Positions 48,327 through 55,371 of a DNA stretch of 64,000 nucleotides are shown piece by piece. Source of the DNA: Morganella morganii (lineage in GTDB: Bacteria > Pseudomonadota > Gammaproteobacteria > Enterobacterales > Enterobacteriaceae); NCBI RefSeq assembly GCF_019242955.1, contig NZ_CP066129.1, positions 2,542,001 to 2,606,000 of the forward strand. The letters run 5' to 3'. The notes under the pieces are model-generated. The model was given only the letters and a program-made list of their open reading frames with translations. It ran no database searches and had not been told where the DNA came from. Made by a program: the position numbers and the translations under genes. Positions within the stretch are counted from its first letter, which is position 1. Each line of letters opens with the position of its first letter.

Positions 48327-49664
48327 TTAAATCACAAATGAAAGTGCAAAGGTGCCTGCCAGCGCGACAACTGACGCAATCAGCGTGGCGACACTGTAAT
48401 AACGGAATGTTTCAGACAGCGTGGCATTACAATATTGTTTCACCAGCCAGAATAAGGAATCGGTCACGATGGTGCAGCCGATTGCCCCGGAGCCGATAGC
48501 CAGGGTCATAATTTCAGGGCTGATATGGGGATACAGCGGCATCAGCGGAGCCACAATCGCGGTTGCGCCCATCATAGCGACAGTGGCAGAGCCGACTGCG
48601 GCATGAAGAATAATAGCCACCAGCCAGGCCAGTAAAATCGGGTGCATATCGATACCGGACAACACCAGTGCCAGAGAATCACTCAGTCCGCTGCCTTTCA
48701 GGATGCCGTTGAATGCACCACCGGCCCCGATGATTAATAAGATATTTGCAATCGAGCTAAAGCTCTCTTCCGTCTTACTGAGCAGAACGCTCATTCCCAT
48801 ATTGCGGCGGATACCCAGCATGTAATAAGCGGCAAACGCAGCGATAAACATGGCGGTTATCGGATTACCGATAAACTGTAAAAAGGTGAGTAACGGATTA
48901 TCTTTACTCATGTTCAGATCTGCGGTTGTTTTAACCAGCATGAGCACAATCGGCAGCAGAACCGTAAATAACGATGCACCTAATGACGGTAAGTCTTTTT
49001 CTTCACGTACCTTCAGGTCAGCAAACGCAGCCGGTACGACCTTGAACGGTAAACGATCGCCAAGGAATTTCAGGAACAACGGCCCGCCAATCAGCGATGC
49101 AACCAACCCCACAGCTAACCCGGCCACAATCACCGTTCCGATATCCGCACCGAGTTCATTCGTGACAAACAACGCCGCCGGGTGCGGCGGAATAATACAG
49201 TGCACGGCCATCAGCGCGGTGCATAACGGAATCGCCAGTTTTAATAATGACGTATTTGTTTTTTTGGCGATCGAAAACGCCAGCGGGATAAGCAATACAA
49301 CCCCGACCTCGACAAACAGCGTGATACCACAGATAAGACCGATAAGGATCATGGTGACATCGGGGCTTAACCAGCGGCATTTTTCCAGCGTAATCCCGAT
49401 TCGCTCGGCAGCGCCGGATATTTCCATCATCTTTCCGAGTATCGTTCCCAGTCCGATAATCGCCGCCAAAAATCCGAGTGTCCCGCCAATCCCGTCTTCG
49501 ATGGCACTGACCATCTCCAGCGGATTCATTTTCATGGCGATCCCGACAAAAAAGCTGGTGAGCAGCAGTGCTAAAAACGGGTGAAACTTAAATTTAATAA
49601 TTGAAATAATGATCAGCAAGATACTGAAAACCAGCGTACCGATCATCCACATTGTAGAGTCCAT
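48327..49664 (-). CDS. dsdX: D-serine permease DsdX
   Basis: A 445-residue GntP-family proton symporter with about 12 helices. It matches E. coli DsdX along its length (KFKFHPFLALLLTSFFVG near residue 23; GLICGITLFVEVGVVLLIPLA near 110; AVGSATVAMMGATAIVAP near 365). First gene of dsdX-dsdA, 218 bases from divergent dsdC. Confidence 0.95.
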   Translation of the reverse strand: MDSTMWMIGTLVFSILLIIISIIKFKFHPFLALLLTSFFVGIAMKMNPLEMVSAIEDGIGGTLGFLAAIIGLGTILGKMMEISGAAERIGITLEKCRWLSPDVTMILIGLICGITLFVEVGVVLLIPLAFSIAKKTNTSLLKLAIPLCTALMAVHCIIPPHPAALFVTNELGADIGTVIVAGLAVGLVASLIGGPLFLKFLGDRLPFKVVPAAFADLKVREEKDLPSLGASLFTVLLPIVLMLVKTTADLNMSKDNPLLTFLQFIGNPITAMFIAAFAAYYMLGIRRNMGMSVLLSKTEESFSSIANILLIIGAGGAFNGILKGSGLSDSLALVLSGIDMHPILLAWLVAIILHAAVGSATVAMMGATAIVAPLMPLYPHISPEIMTLAIGSGAIGCTIVTDSLFWLVKQYCNATLSETFRYYSVATLIASVVALAGTFALSFVI

Positions 49665-49882
49665 ATCCTACCCCTGACTGTATTGTTGTTGTGGTTTTAT
49701 TGGATAATAAATATTCAGGGGTGACAAACGATGAAAGCGGGGCGTTGGGTTAGCTCAGTTAATCCAAATGCGTGATATTCGTCAAATTAAGTAATTTTTT
49801 CGTGAATTGCATCATATCAATTCATCTTAAGCGCGGTATTCTTTATGAAAAATACGTCCGCATAATAAAAAAGAGAGATGAT
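49665..49882. promoter_or_regulatory. dsdX / dsdC divergent control region
   Basis: This 218-base region should hold DsdC sites and both promoters. A weak CRP-like core, GTGA-N6-TCA, lies at 49772-49784. No clear DsdC palindrome was identified. Confidence 0.4.
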
Positions 49883-50842
49883 ATGACATCGAATATGAAT
49901 CCGTATGAACCATCAGGATTCCTGCGGCGAAACAAACGGGTATCGAGTCATCAGTTATCACGCCTGCATACGTTTGAAGCTGCGGCACGGCACAGCTCAT
50001 TTGCACTGGCAGCACAGGAACTGGCGCTGACACCCGGTGCGGTCAGTCACCGCATCAATATGCTTGAAAGCGAACTGGGCTTCCGGTTATTTGAACGTTT
50101 TCACCGCCGTATTGAACTCACGTCAGATGGTGAGCGTATATACTGGGCCTTACGAAAAAACCTGGATGATATCAACCAGGAAATTATTGATATCAAGAAT
50201 CAGGAAATCTCCGGTGAATTAACCGTTTATTCCCGCCCGTCACTCGCACAATGCTGGCTGATTCCGGGCATAGCGGATTTTACAGAGCAGTACCCCGCTA
50301 TTCAGCTGAACCTGTTAACAGGTAATGACGAGGTTAATTTTCGCGGCTATGGTATTGATATCGCAATTTATTACGATGATATGTCAAGACCGAATCTCTA
50401 TTGCGAAGATTTGATGTCAGAATCCATTGTGCCGGTATGCAGCCCCGAATATGCAGAGCGTTATGATCTGCATAACAATCTTCATCAGCTCAGGAACTGC
50501 ATGTTATTACATGACCGCCAGGCATGGAGCAGTAACTCCGATTACGACGAATGGAAAGCGTGGAGTGAACACTATCAGCCTGATTTATTCCCTCACCGGC
50601 GTAATCTCTGTTTTGATCGTTCAGACCTGGCAATTGTGGCCGCGATGAATCATGCCGGTGTCGCGATGGGACGTAAGCAACTGGTGGAAAAACGTATTAA
50701 GAGCAAAATGCTGGTGATGCCTTTCGGGGATATTTCACTGACATGCCGGCAGCGATATTATTTTGCGATGCTCGGCGACAAGCGTAACCCGAAAGCAGAT
50801 ATCTTTATTCAGTGGCTAAAACAACAGGTTACCAAAAGATAG
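49883..50842 (+). CDS. dsdC: LysR-type D-serine regulator DsdC
   Basis: About 319 residues. An N-terminal winged helix-turn-helix (LHTFEAAARHSSFALAAQELALTPGAVSHRINMLE; about residues 24-60) is followed by a LysR substrate-binding domain with SRPSLAQCWLIPGIADFT near 115, as in E. coli DsdC. It activates dsdXA with D-serine. ATG 49883, preceded by AGAGAGATG, is preferred; a longer frame from 49772 has no ribosome site and runs through the control region. Confidence 0.94.
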   Translation: MTSNMNPYEPSGFLRRNKRVSSHQLSRLHTFEAAARHSSFALAAQELALTPGAVSHRINMLESELGFRLFERFHRRIELTSDGERIYWALRKNLDDINQEIIDIKNQEISGELTVYSRPSLAQCWLIPGIADFTEQYPAIQLNLLTGNDEVNFRGYGIDIAIYYDDMSRPNLYCEDLMSESIVPVCSPEYAERYDLHNNLHQLRNCMLLHDRQAWSSNSDYDEWKAWSEHYQPDLFPHRRNLCFDRSDLAIVAAMNHAGVAMGRKQLVEKRIKSKMLVMPFGDISLTCRQRYYFAMLGDKRNPKADIFIQWLKQQVTKR

Positions 50843-50970
50843 CCGGGAGAACCGTCCGTTCTCCGGCATTCCGCAAATAATGTACACAATCTGTACACCC
50901 TGAACAGATGTATCCGGCAAAAAATACACCAGTAACCGGAAACCGGAAAAAACAAAGCGGAAATAAAGAC

Positions 50971-51000
50971 TTGATAGAATACGGGGTTGAGCGGTAACAT
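50971..51000 (+). promoter_or_regulatory. Putative promoter of argW
   Basis: TTGATA (50971-50976) and TAACAT (50995-51000) with 18 bases between them lie about 40 bases before the tRNA gene. Confidence 0.5.
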
Positions 51001-51039
51001 ATGACCCGCCGTAAATCCGGCTATACAGCCGGGCATCAT

Positions 51040-51114
51040 GTCCTCTTAGTTAAATGGATATAACAAGCCCCTCCTAAGGGCTAATTGCAGGTTCGATTCC
51101 TGCAGGGGACACCA
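51040..51114 (+). tRNA. argW: tRNA-Arg (anticodon CCT)
   Basis: A 75-base tRNA with CCA encoded. Acceptor arms GTCCTCT and AGGGGAC pair with one G-T wobble; the anticodon loop is CTCCTAA in the stem AGCCC/GGGCT; the T arm is GCAGG-TTCGATT-CCTGC. It matches E. coli argW, a well-known integration site for prophages, and the neighbour dsdC agrees with the E. coli map. An integrase remnant follows at once. Confidence 0.97.
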
Positions 51115-51121
51115 AGACCGA

Positions 51122-51283
51122 GTAACCTCGCATTACCCTCCGTTACCAAAACCCCCAAAAAAATCATACCGATTATCAGCTGGTAGCGGGCTGTTTCTTT
51201 TCATCTCAAAAGATGGCGGAAAAATCTGTCGTTTCCAGTACCGAAAAGACGGGCAGGAGCGAACCCATGTCATCGGCTCATAA
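51122..51283 (+). pseudogene. Tyrosine integrase N-terminal remnant
   Basis: A plus-strand frame without its own start codon, ending at TAA 51281-51283, encodes about 53 residues that include KKSYRLSAGSGLFLFISKDG and FQYRKDGQERTHVIGS. This is the N-terminal arm-binding domain (DUF4102 type) of phage integrases, whose usual form is KLSDGGGLYL and a later YRFxGKEKTLSLGxYP. Only about the first 50 residues remain, directly after argW, the expected location. The following 51284-51462 holds no recognisable gene; the catalytic domain is gone. Confidence 0.7.
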
Positions 51284-51462
51284 CAGGATTTCTCAGGTTC
51301 GACTTTCAGTAAGGTTCTGCGAGTATTTTTAATCATCCTGCGAATGCATTAGTGAAATACATTGAGTCACAACCGGACTGTTCCCTGCAGACAAGATAGG
51401 CCGGTATTTACCAGCGGCTCACCTCCGGTCAAAGAAAAACTATCTAACCTTGTGGGTTATTC

Positions 51463-51490
51463 ATAAAAAAGCCCCGCTATTTAGCGAGGC
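51463..51490 (-). terminator. Terminator of the lysis cassette operon
   Basis: Arms GCCCCGCTA (51471-51479) and TAGCGAGGC (51482-51490) with one mismatch; six T residues follow on the minus strand. It lies 34 bases after the Cys/Thr/Pro-rich gene. Confidence 0.75.
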
Positions 51491-51523
51491 GTTATGCGAA
51501 AAGAGTTAAAAAATACTACTGCA

Positions 51524-51880
51524 TTACGGCGGGTTTGTTCCGACAGGTATTGGGTATTCCGATGTTGTTACTTTCGGGTATGTTACCGGCGGCCATTGTG
51601 GTGTTGTGTATGTCGGAATTTCTGGCTCCGGTGTTGTCACTTCAGGGGTTGTCACCCACGGAGTTGTTGCCCTCGGGGTTGTCACTGACGGAGTTGTGAT
51701 CGGTGGACATGTACACGTTGGTGTTACCGGCGGACATGTCGGCTCCGGCGGACACGTCGGTTTCGGTTTTTCCGGCTCCGGACATTCACACTCACATCCG
51801 CATTTACAGCAGTTGTTAACAATTACCTTGATAACTGTCTGACCATTCTCACAACACGTTCCCTTTTTTACTTCTGTCAT
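51524..51880 (-). CDS. Cys-rich, Thr/Pro-repeat protein, unknown function
   Basis: A 118-residue protein in two parts. Residues 1-60 are Cys-rich (CC at 9-10, CCKCGCECEC near 29-38, three CPP repeats); residues 60-118 are low-complexity repeats of the type TTPSV, TTPRA, TTPWV, TTPEV, resembling a mucin-like spacer. There is no obvious signal peptide or membrane helix. It is the last gene of the lysis operon, 53 bases after Rz1, and has its own terminator. No family was recognised. The Cys clusters could bind metal; the repeat could be a structural stalk. Being at the end of a lysis cassette it may be an export cargo, which is speculation. Confidence 0.65.
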   Translation of the reverse strand: MTEVKKGTCCENGQTVIKVIVNNCCKCGCECECPEPEKPKPTCPPEPTCPPVTPTCTCPPITTPSVTTPRATTPWVTTPEVTTPEPEIPTYTTPQWPPVTYPKVTTSEYPIPVGTNPP

Positions 51881-51933
51881 TTTTTAATCCTCAAATAACA
51901 TTGTTCAATATTGAACTGTTTAAATATACAGTA

Positions 51934-52245
51934 TTATTGAGATACCTTATAATCCGCTCCGGACGCCCGCATATATTCAAACTCACGTATTGCCTGCTTA
52001 TCGTGATTGCAGCCTGCAATTGATTTCATGGCATCGGTCAGCAGCAGGATCGCGCCACCGTAAGTCAGTTCATCCGGGATAACCGGCAGCGGGCAGTCAG
52101 CGAGAAGATGAGCCGGAACCGGTACTGACGGCACGGGTACGAATATCTCTTTCGTATTGCTGCAACCCGCCAGTGACACCATCAGGAACAGGAGCAGCAG
52201 CGCATTCACTCTCTTTAAGTTCTGTTTTGATAATTGTCTTAACAT
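51934..52245 (-). CDS. Rz1-like outer membrane spanin lipoprotein
   Basis: A 103-residue lipoprotein. A signal sequence with the lipobox VSLAGC (Cys near residue 28) is followed by a Pro-rich part (IFVPVPSVPVPAHLLADCPLP), typical of o-spanins. Its first half is encoded in a different frame inside the 3' half of the Rz gene, the nested arrangement of lambda Rz/Rz1. It would link the outer membrane to Rz to fuse the membranes at lysis. It is longer than lambda Rz1 (60 residues) and contains a C-terminal soluble part with a further Cys pair. Confidence 0.8.
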   Translation of the reverse strand: MLRQLSKQNLKRVNALLLLFLMVSLAGCSNTKEIFVPVPSVPVPAHLLADCPLPVIPDELTYGGAILLLTDAMKSIAGCNHDKQAIREFEYMRASGADYKVSQ

Positions 52246-52474
52246 TGATGTGTTCCGCTTCCTCCGCCTGCTTTACCCGGATATTACTGAGTGCAATACG
52301 GTGTCCGGCCATAAATGCTGTCCGCGTCAGATGATTGACCGCCAGCTGCTGGTCATATTTATCCTTTAGTACCCGGTAGTTGTCTTTCAGGCCACCGTAC
52401 AGATGCAGGGTCAGCAACAGGCCGGTCAATATCACAATGCAGATACCGGACACTATTTTTGTCAGGATATTCAT
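52097..52474 (-). CDS. Rz-like inner membrane spanin
   Basis: A 125-residue i-spanin: an N-terminal signal-anchor helix (residues 5-26, IVSGICIVILTGLLLTLHLYGG) and a periplasmic helical region (30-95) expected to form a coiled coil. Start ATG 52474 overlaps the stop of the upstream 52-residue frame (ATGA). Rz1 starts inside this gene in another frame. Confidence 0.82.
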   Translation of the reverse strand: MNILTKIVSGICIVILTGLLLTLHLYGGLKDNYRVLKDKYDQQLAVNHLTRTAFMAGHRIALSNIRVKQAEEAEHINVKTIIKTELKESECAAAPVPDGVTGGLQQYERDIRTRAVSTGSGSSSR

Positions 52475-52629
52475 GATGTTTCACACTGATAATGAATGAC
52501 TTCTGCCTGCGGATGTCCCGGCAGAGGCCGGCAGTAATCCGGAAGTGAATACAGATAACAACCTGCCAGCAGACAGGTTGTCAGTAAGATGATGGCGGCA
52601 ATAATCAGCACTACAGGGTTGCACGACAT
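52471..52629 (-). CDS. 52-residue membrane peptide of the lysis cassette
   Basis: A short frame, ATG 52629 to TGA 52471, encodes [20 protein letters not shown] and continues [15 protein letters not shown] to a Cys-Glu-Thr-Ser end. It has one strong hydrophobic segment (residues 6-23) with an LAGC lipobox-like motif at about 21-24 and further Cys residues. It begins inside the 3' end of the endolysin gene and ends in a four-base overlap with Rz, so it is packed as a true member of the operon. It could be a lysis accessory or antiholin. No family recognised. Confidence 0.6.
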   Translation of the reverse strand: MSCNPVVLIIAAIILLTTCLLAGCYLYSLPDYCRPLPGHPQAEVIHYQCETS

Positions 52630-53087
52630 ACCGCATTCTCCGTTTCGCGCCGGTTAATCAGCCCCTGCCACTGCTTACCGCCCGCAAATGTCCAGCGCTT
52701 CATTTCGTCACACGCACCGGCGATATCACCGGCATTGAGTTTACGCAGCATCGCGGAACGCGAGAATGCACCGGGGCCGGTGTTATACACGAAAGAATAG
52801 ATGGCGGCTCTGGTTGTATCGTCAACCGGGACTTTAATCATCGGATCAACAGCACGGCGGACTTTCTCAAGGTCACGGTGCAGCAGCGCCCGGCACTCAT
52901 CAGCCGTATAAATTTTTCCCGTCTGAATATCACCGCCGGTATGCCCGTAACAGACAGTCAGTACTCCGGCCACATCACGGTAAGGTTTATATTCCACCCC
53001 CTCATAGGCCGTGATCAGTACCAGGGCAGCGGCAACAGCACCGCCTGCAGCGGCGGCAGCTGCTTTTTTGCTCAGATTATTATTCAT
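52611..53087 (-). CDS. SAR endolysin (GH24 lysozyme, R21-like)
   Basis: A 158-residue phage lysozyme. The N-terminus (residues 8-27, Ala/Gly-rich and weakly hydrophobic) is a signal-anchor-release segment, so it needs only the Sec system for export and becomes active when released from the membrane. The catalytic triad has the phage 21 R spacing: Glu29 (AYEG), Asp38 (YRDVAG) and Thr44 (LTVCYGHT). The C-terminal part [25 protein letters not shown] is characteristic of the family. It overlaps the holin gene by eight bases and the 52-residue frame by 19. Confidence 0.92.
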   Translation of the reverse strand: MNNNLSKKAAAAAAGGAVAAALVLITAYEGVEYKPYRDVAGVLTVCYGHTGGDIQTGKIYTADECRALLHRDLEKVRRAVDPMIKVPVDDTTRAAIYSFVYNTGPGAFSRSAMLRKLNAGDIAGACDEMKRWTFAGGKQWQGLINRRETENAVCRATL

Positions 53088-53271
53088 GATGTTCTCCGGC
53101 TTTTATCTGATACTCTTTCCGCCGGTAATACCAATTGATAAAAAATGTACCAATGGTACAGACAATCCCGATAAGGACTGCCCACTGATCCAGCGATAAC
53201 ACTCCCAGAACAGAAGTAATAAGCCCCCAGGTATATGCTGCGGGCCCGGAATATTTATCTGACATGCTCAT
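53080..53271 (-). CDS. Class II pinholin-like holin (S21 type)
   Basis: About 63 residues with two hydrophobic helices (about residues 9-25 and 28-47) and a basic, charged tail ([16 protein letters not shown]). It resembles phage 21 S, the pinholin that partners SAR endolysins. The start region reads ATG-AGC-ATG, two starts two codons apart (53271 and 53265), as in phages where the longer form acts as antiholin. AAGGGAG lies 5 bases before 53271. It overlaps the endolysin gene. Confidence 0.85.
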   Translation of the reverse strand: MSMSDKYSGPAAYTWGLITSVLGVLSLDQWAVLIGIVCTIGTFFINWYYRRKEYQIKAGEHHE

Positions 53272-53343
53272 ATACACTCCCTTGCAGAGTGTTCCGTAAA
53301 TATTATTGAAAGGTAAATTCAGATAATGGATTAAATATAAAAA

Positions 53344-53781
53344 CTAATGCACCGTTGTTTCCGGCTCTTTATTTCTGACGGCCTTTAACCGGGAATCAAT
53401 ATCCGTAATCGCAGAACGTCCGAATCCCGGAGAGATATAGGCTTTACTGACAGTTTTTCCGCAAAATTTAATTCTCTTCATTCCTTTTGACGGACATTTC
53501 ATTACCGGATTCGGCTCAGGCTCACCTCTGATTTCACGAACGTAGCGGTACAGGCGCGTGACAGCGTCCTGTGCCACAGCATATTGCGGAATATAATGCC
53601 GACCCTGTTTAACCATTCCCACTTTTACCAGACTGCCGATTTTATGCAAAATTGTAGTATATGTCCGGATAAAAATTTCAGATGTTCCGGTATATTGCGC
53701 AGCATCACTATTAGTAAAATATTCATAGTCCCGGCAGGCCCGGATAATATCGGTATATATTTTAAATTTTTCCTCAGTCAT
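53344..53781 (-). CDS. Probable DNA-binding regulator of the lysis cassette
   Basis: A 145-residue soluble protein. Residues 1-75 suggest a winged helix fold (FTNSDAAQYTGTSEIFIRTYTTILHKIGSLVKVGMVKQGRHYI), similar in layout to helix-turn-helix plus wing, followed by a basic tail. It is the first gene of the lysis operon, 72 bases before the holin, where lambdoid phages carry an antiterminator or activator of late genes. No family is assigned; the regulatory role is inferred. Confidence 0.55.
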   Translation of the reverse strand: MTEEKFKIYTDIIRACRDYEYFTNSDAAQYTGTSEIFIRTYTTILHKIGSLVKVGMVKQGRHYIPQYAVAQDAVTRLYRYVREIRGEPEPNPVMKCPSKGMKRIKFCGKTVSKAYISPGFGRSAITDIDSRLKAVRNKEPETTVH

Positions 53782-54072
53782 AAGGACATCCTCCGTAATA
53801 TTACCCTATAAATAATCAGCAGTGCACTGTATTAAACAGCACTATACCGATAGTTATAAAATATAAATAATTGTCAGGGAAATTTAAATAAATTGAATAT
53901 AAATGTTGCCGGATAATACCGGCAATAATCCCGTTTGCGGGACTCATGTTTGATGGCGATGCGTTTCGTATACCTGCCCCGGAAATACACAACGGTATGC
54001 TTCCCGGGTTTGTGCGCATTTTTCAGCGCAGACTGTTAAAGAGCGGTACAACATCATCTGTTGATGGATATA
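53782..54072. other. Leader region of the lysis operon
   Basis: About 290 bases between the inferred minus-strand promoter and the first lysis gene. It contains short hairpins (GCCGG / CCGGC at 53909-53924 and CCCG / CGGG at 53930-53941). Short frames on both strands (minus 53816-54019; plus 53946-54149) recall the Ash/Icd-like stretch seen upstream of repressors in many enterobacterial prophages, but no gene can be supported. Confidence 0.4.
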
Positions 54073-54139
54073 ATAATACCATAACTATTAAATATGTCAA
54101 TATCTTTAGTATTGACAAAAATTTGATTTTTGGTATTAC
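54073..54139. promoter_or_regulatory. Palindromic operator with divergent promoters (PRM/PR-like)
   Basis: Arms TGTCAATA (54095-54102) and TATTGACA (54110-54117) form a perfect inverted repeat with a 7-base spacer. Each arm contains a perfect TTGACA -35 hexamer pointing outward. On the plus strand TTGACA-N16-TATTAC (54134-54139) places the transcription start at the repressor ATG; on the minus strand TTGACA-N16-TATTAT (54078-54073) drives the lysis operon. Flanking inverted TAATACCA (54074-54081) and TGGTATTA (54131-54138) overlap both -10 regions. Confidence 0.8.
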
Positions 54140-54145
54140 TATAGT

Positions 54146-54853
54146 ATGAATGAAAAACGACAACTGACGACAGAACAGCTGGCAGACTGCCGAAGACTGA
54201 AAGCTTTGTATGAGTCAAAGAAAAAAGAGCTGGGTATCACCCAGCAGAGCATTGCTGACATACTGAATATCAGCCAGGGCGCCGTCGGTCACTATCTTAA
54301 CGGCCGTAACGCATTGAATTTACAGACAGCTAGTGTTTTTTCCTCACAACTTAATGTCCCGATTTCAGATTTCAGCCCGTCTCTTGCCACTGAGGCACAG
54401 GCGCTGAGCGCTGCTATTGACAGCAATATTTCCGGCTTGCGGCCTTACAAGCCCTCCCCCCGATACCCGGTGATAAGTTGGGTACAGGCGGGTGCCTGGA
54501 ATGAAGCAAATGAAGCCTACTGCCTGGATCAAATCGATGAATGGTATGAATCGGAAACCCATGTTCAGGGTGCTGCATTCTGGCTGAGGGTCGAAGGGGA
54601 TTCCATGACAGCCCCGACCGGTAAAAGCGTACCTGACGGCTCGCTGATCCTTATTGATACCGGCAAAGATTCTGAAAACGGCAGCCTGGTCGTCGCAAAA
54701 CTGACAGATTCTAACGAAGCCACATTCAAAAAACTGGTTATCGACGGTGGCAACTGGTATCTGAAAGGACTTAACCCGACGTGGCCTGCGATGAAAGTCA
54801 ACGGTGACTGCAAAATTATCGGTGTTGCCGTTCAGATGATGATGAAGCTGTAA
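54146..54853 (+). CDS. CI/LexA-type prophage repressor (XRE + S24)
   Basis: A 235-residue repressor. The N-terminal XRE helix-turn-helix (residues 20-65, LGITQQSIADILNISQGAVGHYLNGRNAL) is followed by an S24 peptidase domain (about 105-232). The self-cleavage Ala-Gly is in SWVQAGAWNEA near residue 117, the catalytic Ser in VEGDSMTAP near 152, and the Lys in SLVVAKLTD near 190. Cleavage should be stimulated by RecA during DNA damage. There is no ribosome site; a -10 element stands just upstream of the ATG, so the mRNA is probably leaderless, like lambda cI from PRM. It should repress the divergent lysis operon. Confidence 0.92.
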   Translation: MNEKRQLTTEQLADCRRLKALYESKKKELGITQQSIADILNISQGAVGHYLNGRNALNLQTASVFSSQLNVPISDFSPSLATEAQALSAAIDSNISGLRPYKPSPRYPVISWVQAGAWNEANEAYCLDQIDEWYESETHVQGAAFWLRVEGDSMTAPTGKSVPDGSLILIDTGKDSENGSLVVAKLTDSNEATFKKLVIDGGNWYLKGLNPTWPAMKVNGDCKIIGVAVQMMMKL

Positions 54854-54942
54854 TTATCTTCACCCTCCCGGCAGAGGGCATTTTCCGGATAAATATAATA
54901 CTTATGGTAGTTATTTTGCAGTGACAGGTATCATGCCTGAAT

Positions 54943-54969
54943 AATACTAATAGTATTTTTATTAGTATT
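54943..54969 (+). promoter_or_regulatory. Second repressor-type operator
   Basis: Perfect 10-base arms AATACTAATA (54943-54952) and TATTAGTATT (54960-54969) with a 7-base spacer. It shares the TTAGTATTGA core with the palindrome upstream of the repressor gene, so the same repressor probably binds both. It lies just before the gene at 55001. Confidence 0.7.
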
Positions 54970-55000
54970 GATGTTCAGAAAGGTAAAGGAGACAGAAATG

Positions 55001-55330
55001 AGTTGCCGCGGATATCATTGCGCCAGAGCCCGCCGGTCTGCCCGCAGACAGCAATTACAGGCAGAGTACCAGCTTAACAAAGAGCTGAAAGCCGCCCTCA
55101 GCGGGGAACATATTAACGGAGAGCACATTAACGGAGAGCGCATTCAGGAAGAACCTGTTTTATCGCTGAACAGGCAGCCAATGAACAGAGTCACAAAAGC
55201 GCTCTCAGTTCGCCGCACTTATACTGTGAATTCTGCCGGCAGTTGCTGCCTGACAAGCACATCGCTGTATTCCGCCAGCCGCTATCCGTCAAAACCAAAG
55301 TCCGGATACGGCGTTACTGCGAAAGTATGA
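55001..55330 (+). CDS. Arg/Cys-containing protein with GEHIN repeats, unknown
   Basis: About 109 residues, very basic at the N-terminus (MSCRGYHCARARRSARRQQ), with an internal repeat GEHIN-GEHIN-GERIQ near residues 35-49 and a Ser/Tyr-rich tail. A perfect AAGGAG ribosome site 6-7 bases before ATG 55001 supports it over an upstream start. It is probably the first gene right of the repressor under the second operator, where phages place cro/cII-type regulators, but it has no helix-turn-helix I can see. Function unknown. Confidence 0.6.
   Translation, partial: SCRGYHCARARRSARRQQLQAEYQLNKELKAALSGEHINGEHINGERIQEEPVLSLNRQPMNRVTKALSVRRTYTVNSAGSCCLTSTSLYSASRYPSKPKSGYGVTAKV
55085..55144 (+). repeat. 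15-bp tandem repeat in the GEHIN-repeat gene
   Basis: The unit GGAGAGCACATTAAC recurs in tandem with small changes (GGGGAACATATTAAC, GGAGAGCACATTAAC, GGAGAGCGCATTCAG), in frame, giving the GEHIN amino-acid repeat. Confidence 0.8.
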
Positions 55331-55339
55331 ACAGTGACA

Positions 55340-55368
55340 GATAAACGCCGGGGCCCCCGGCGTTTATC
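55340..55368. terminator. Strong convergent hairpin
   Basis: A perfect 13-base-pair stem, GATAAACGCCGGG (55340-55352) and CCCGGCGTTTATC (55356-55368), between the plus gene at 55001 and the minus gene at 55372. Termination in both directions is likely, though T-runs are short. Confidence 0.7.
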
Positions 55369-55371
55369 ACA

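Noticed and set aside
51284-51462. Possible remainder of the integrase gene or an attachment-site duplicate
   Set aside because: No frame with integrase motifs and no clear repeat of the tRNA 3' end was found; CCTGCAG at about 51387 is too short a match.
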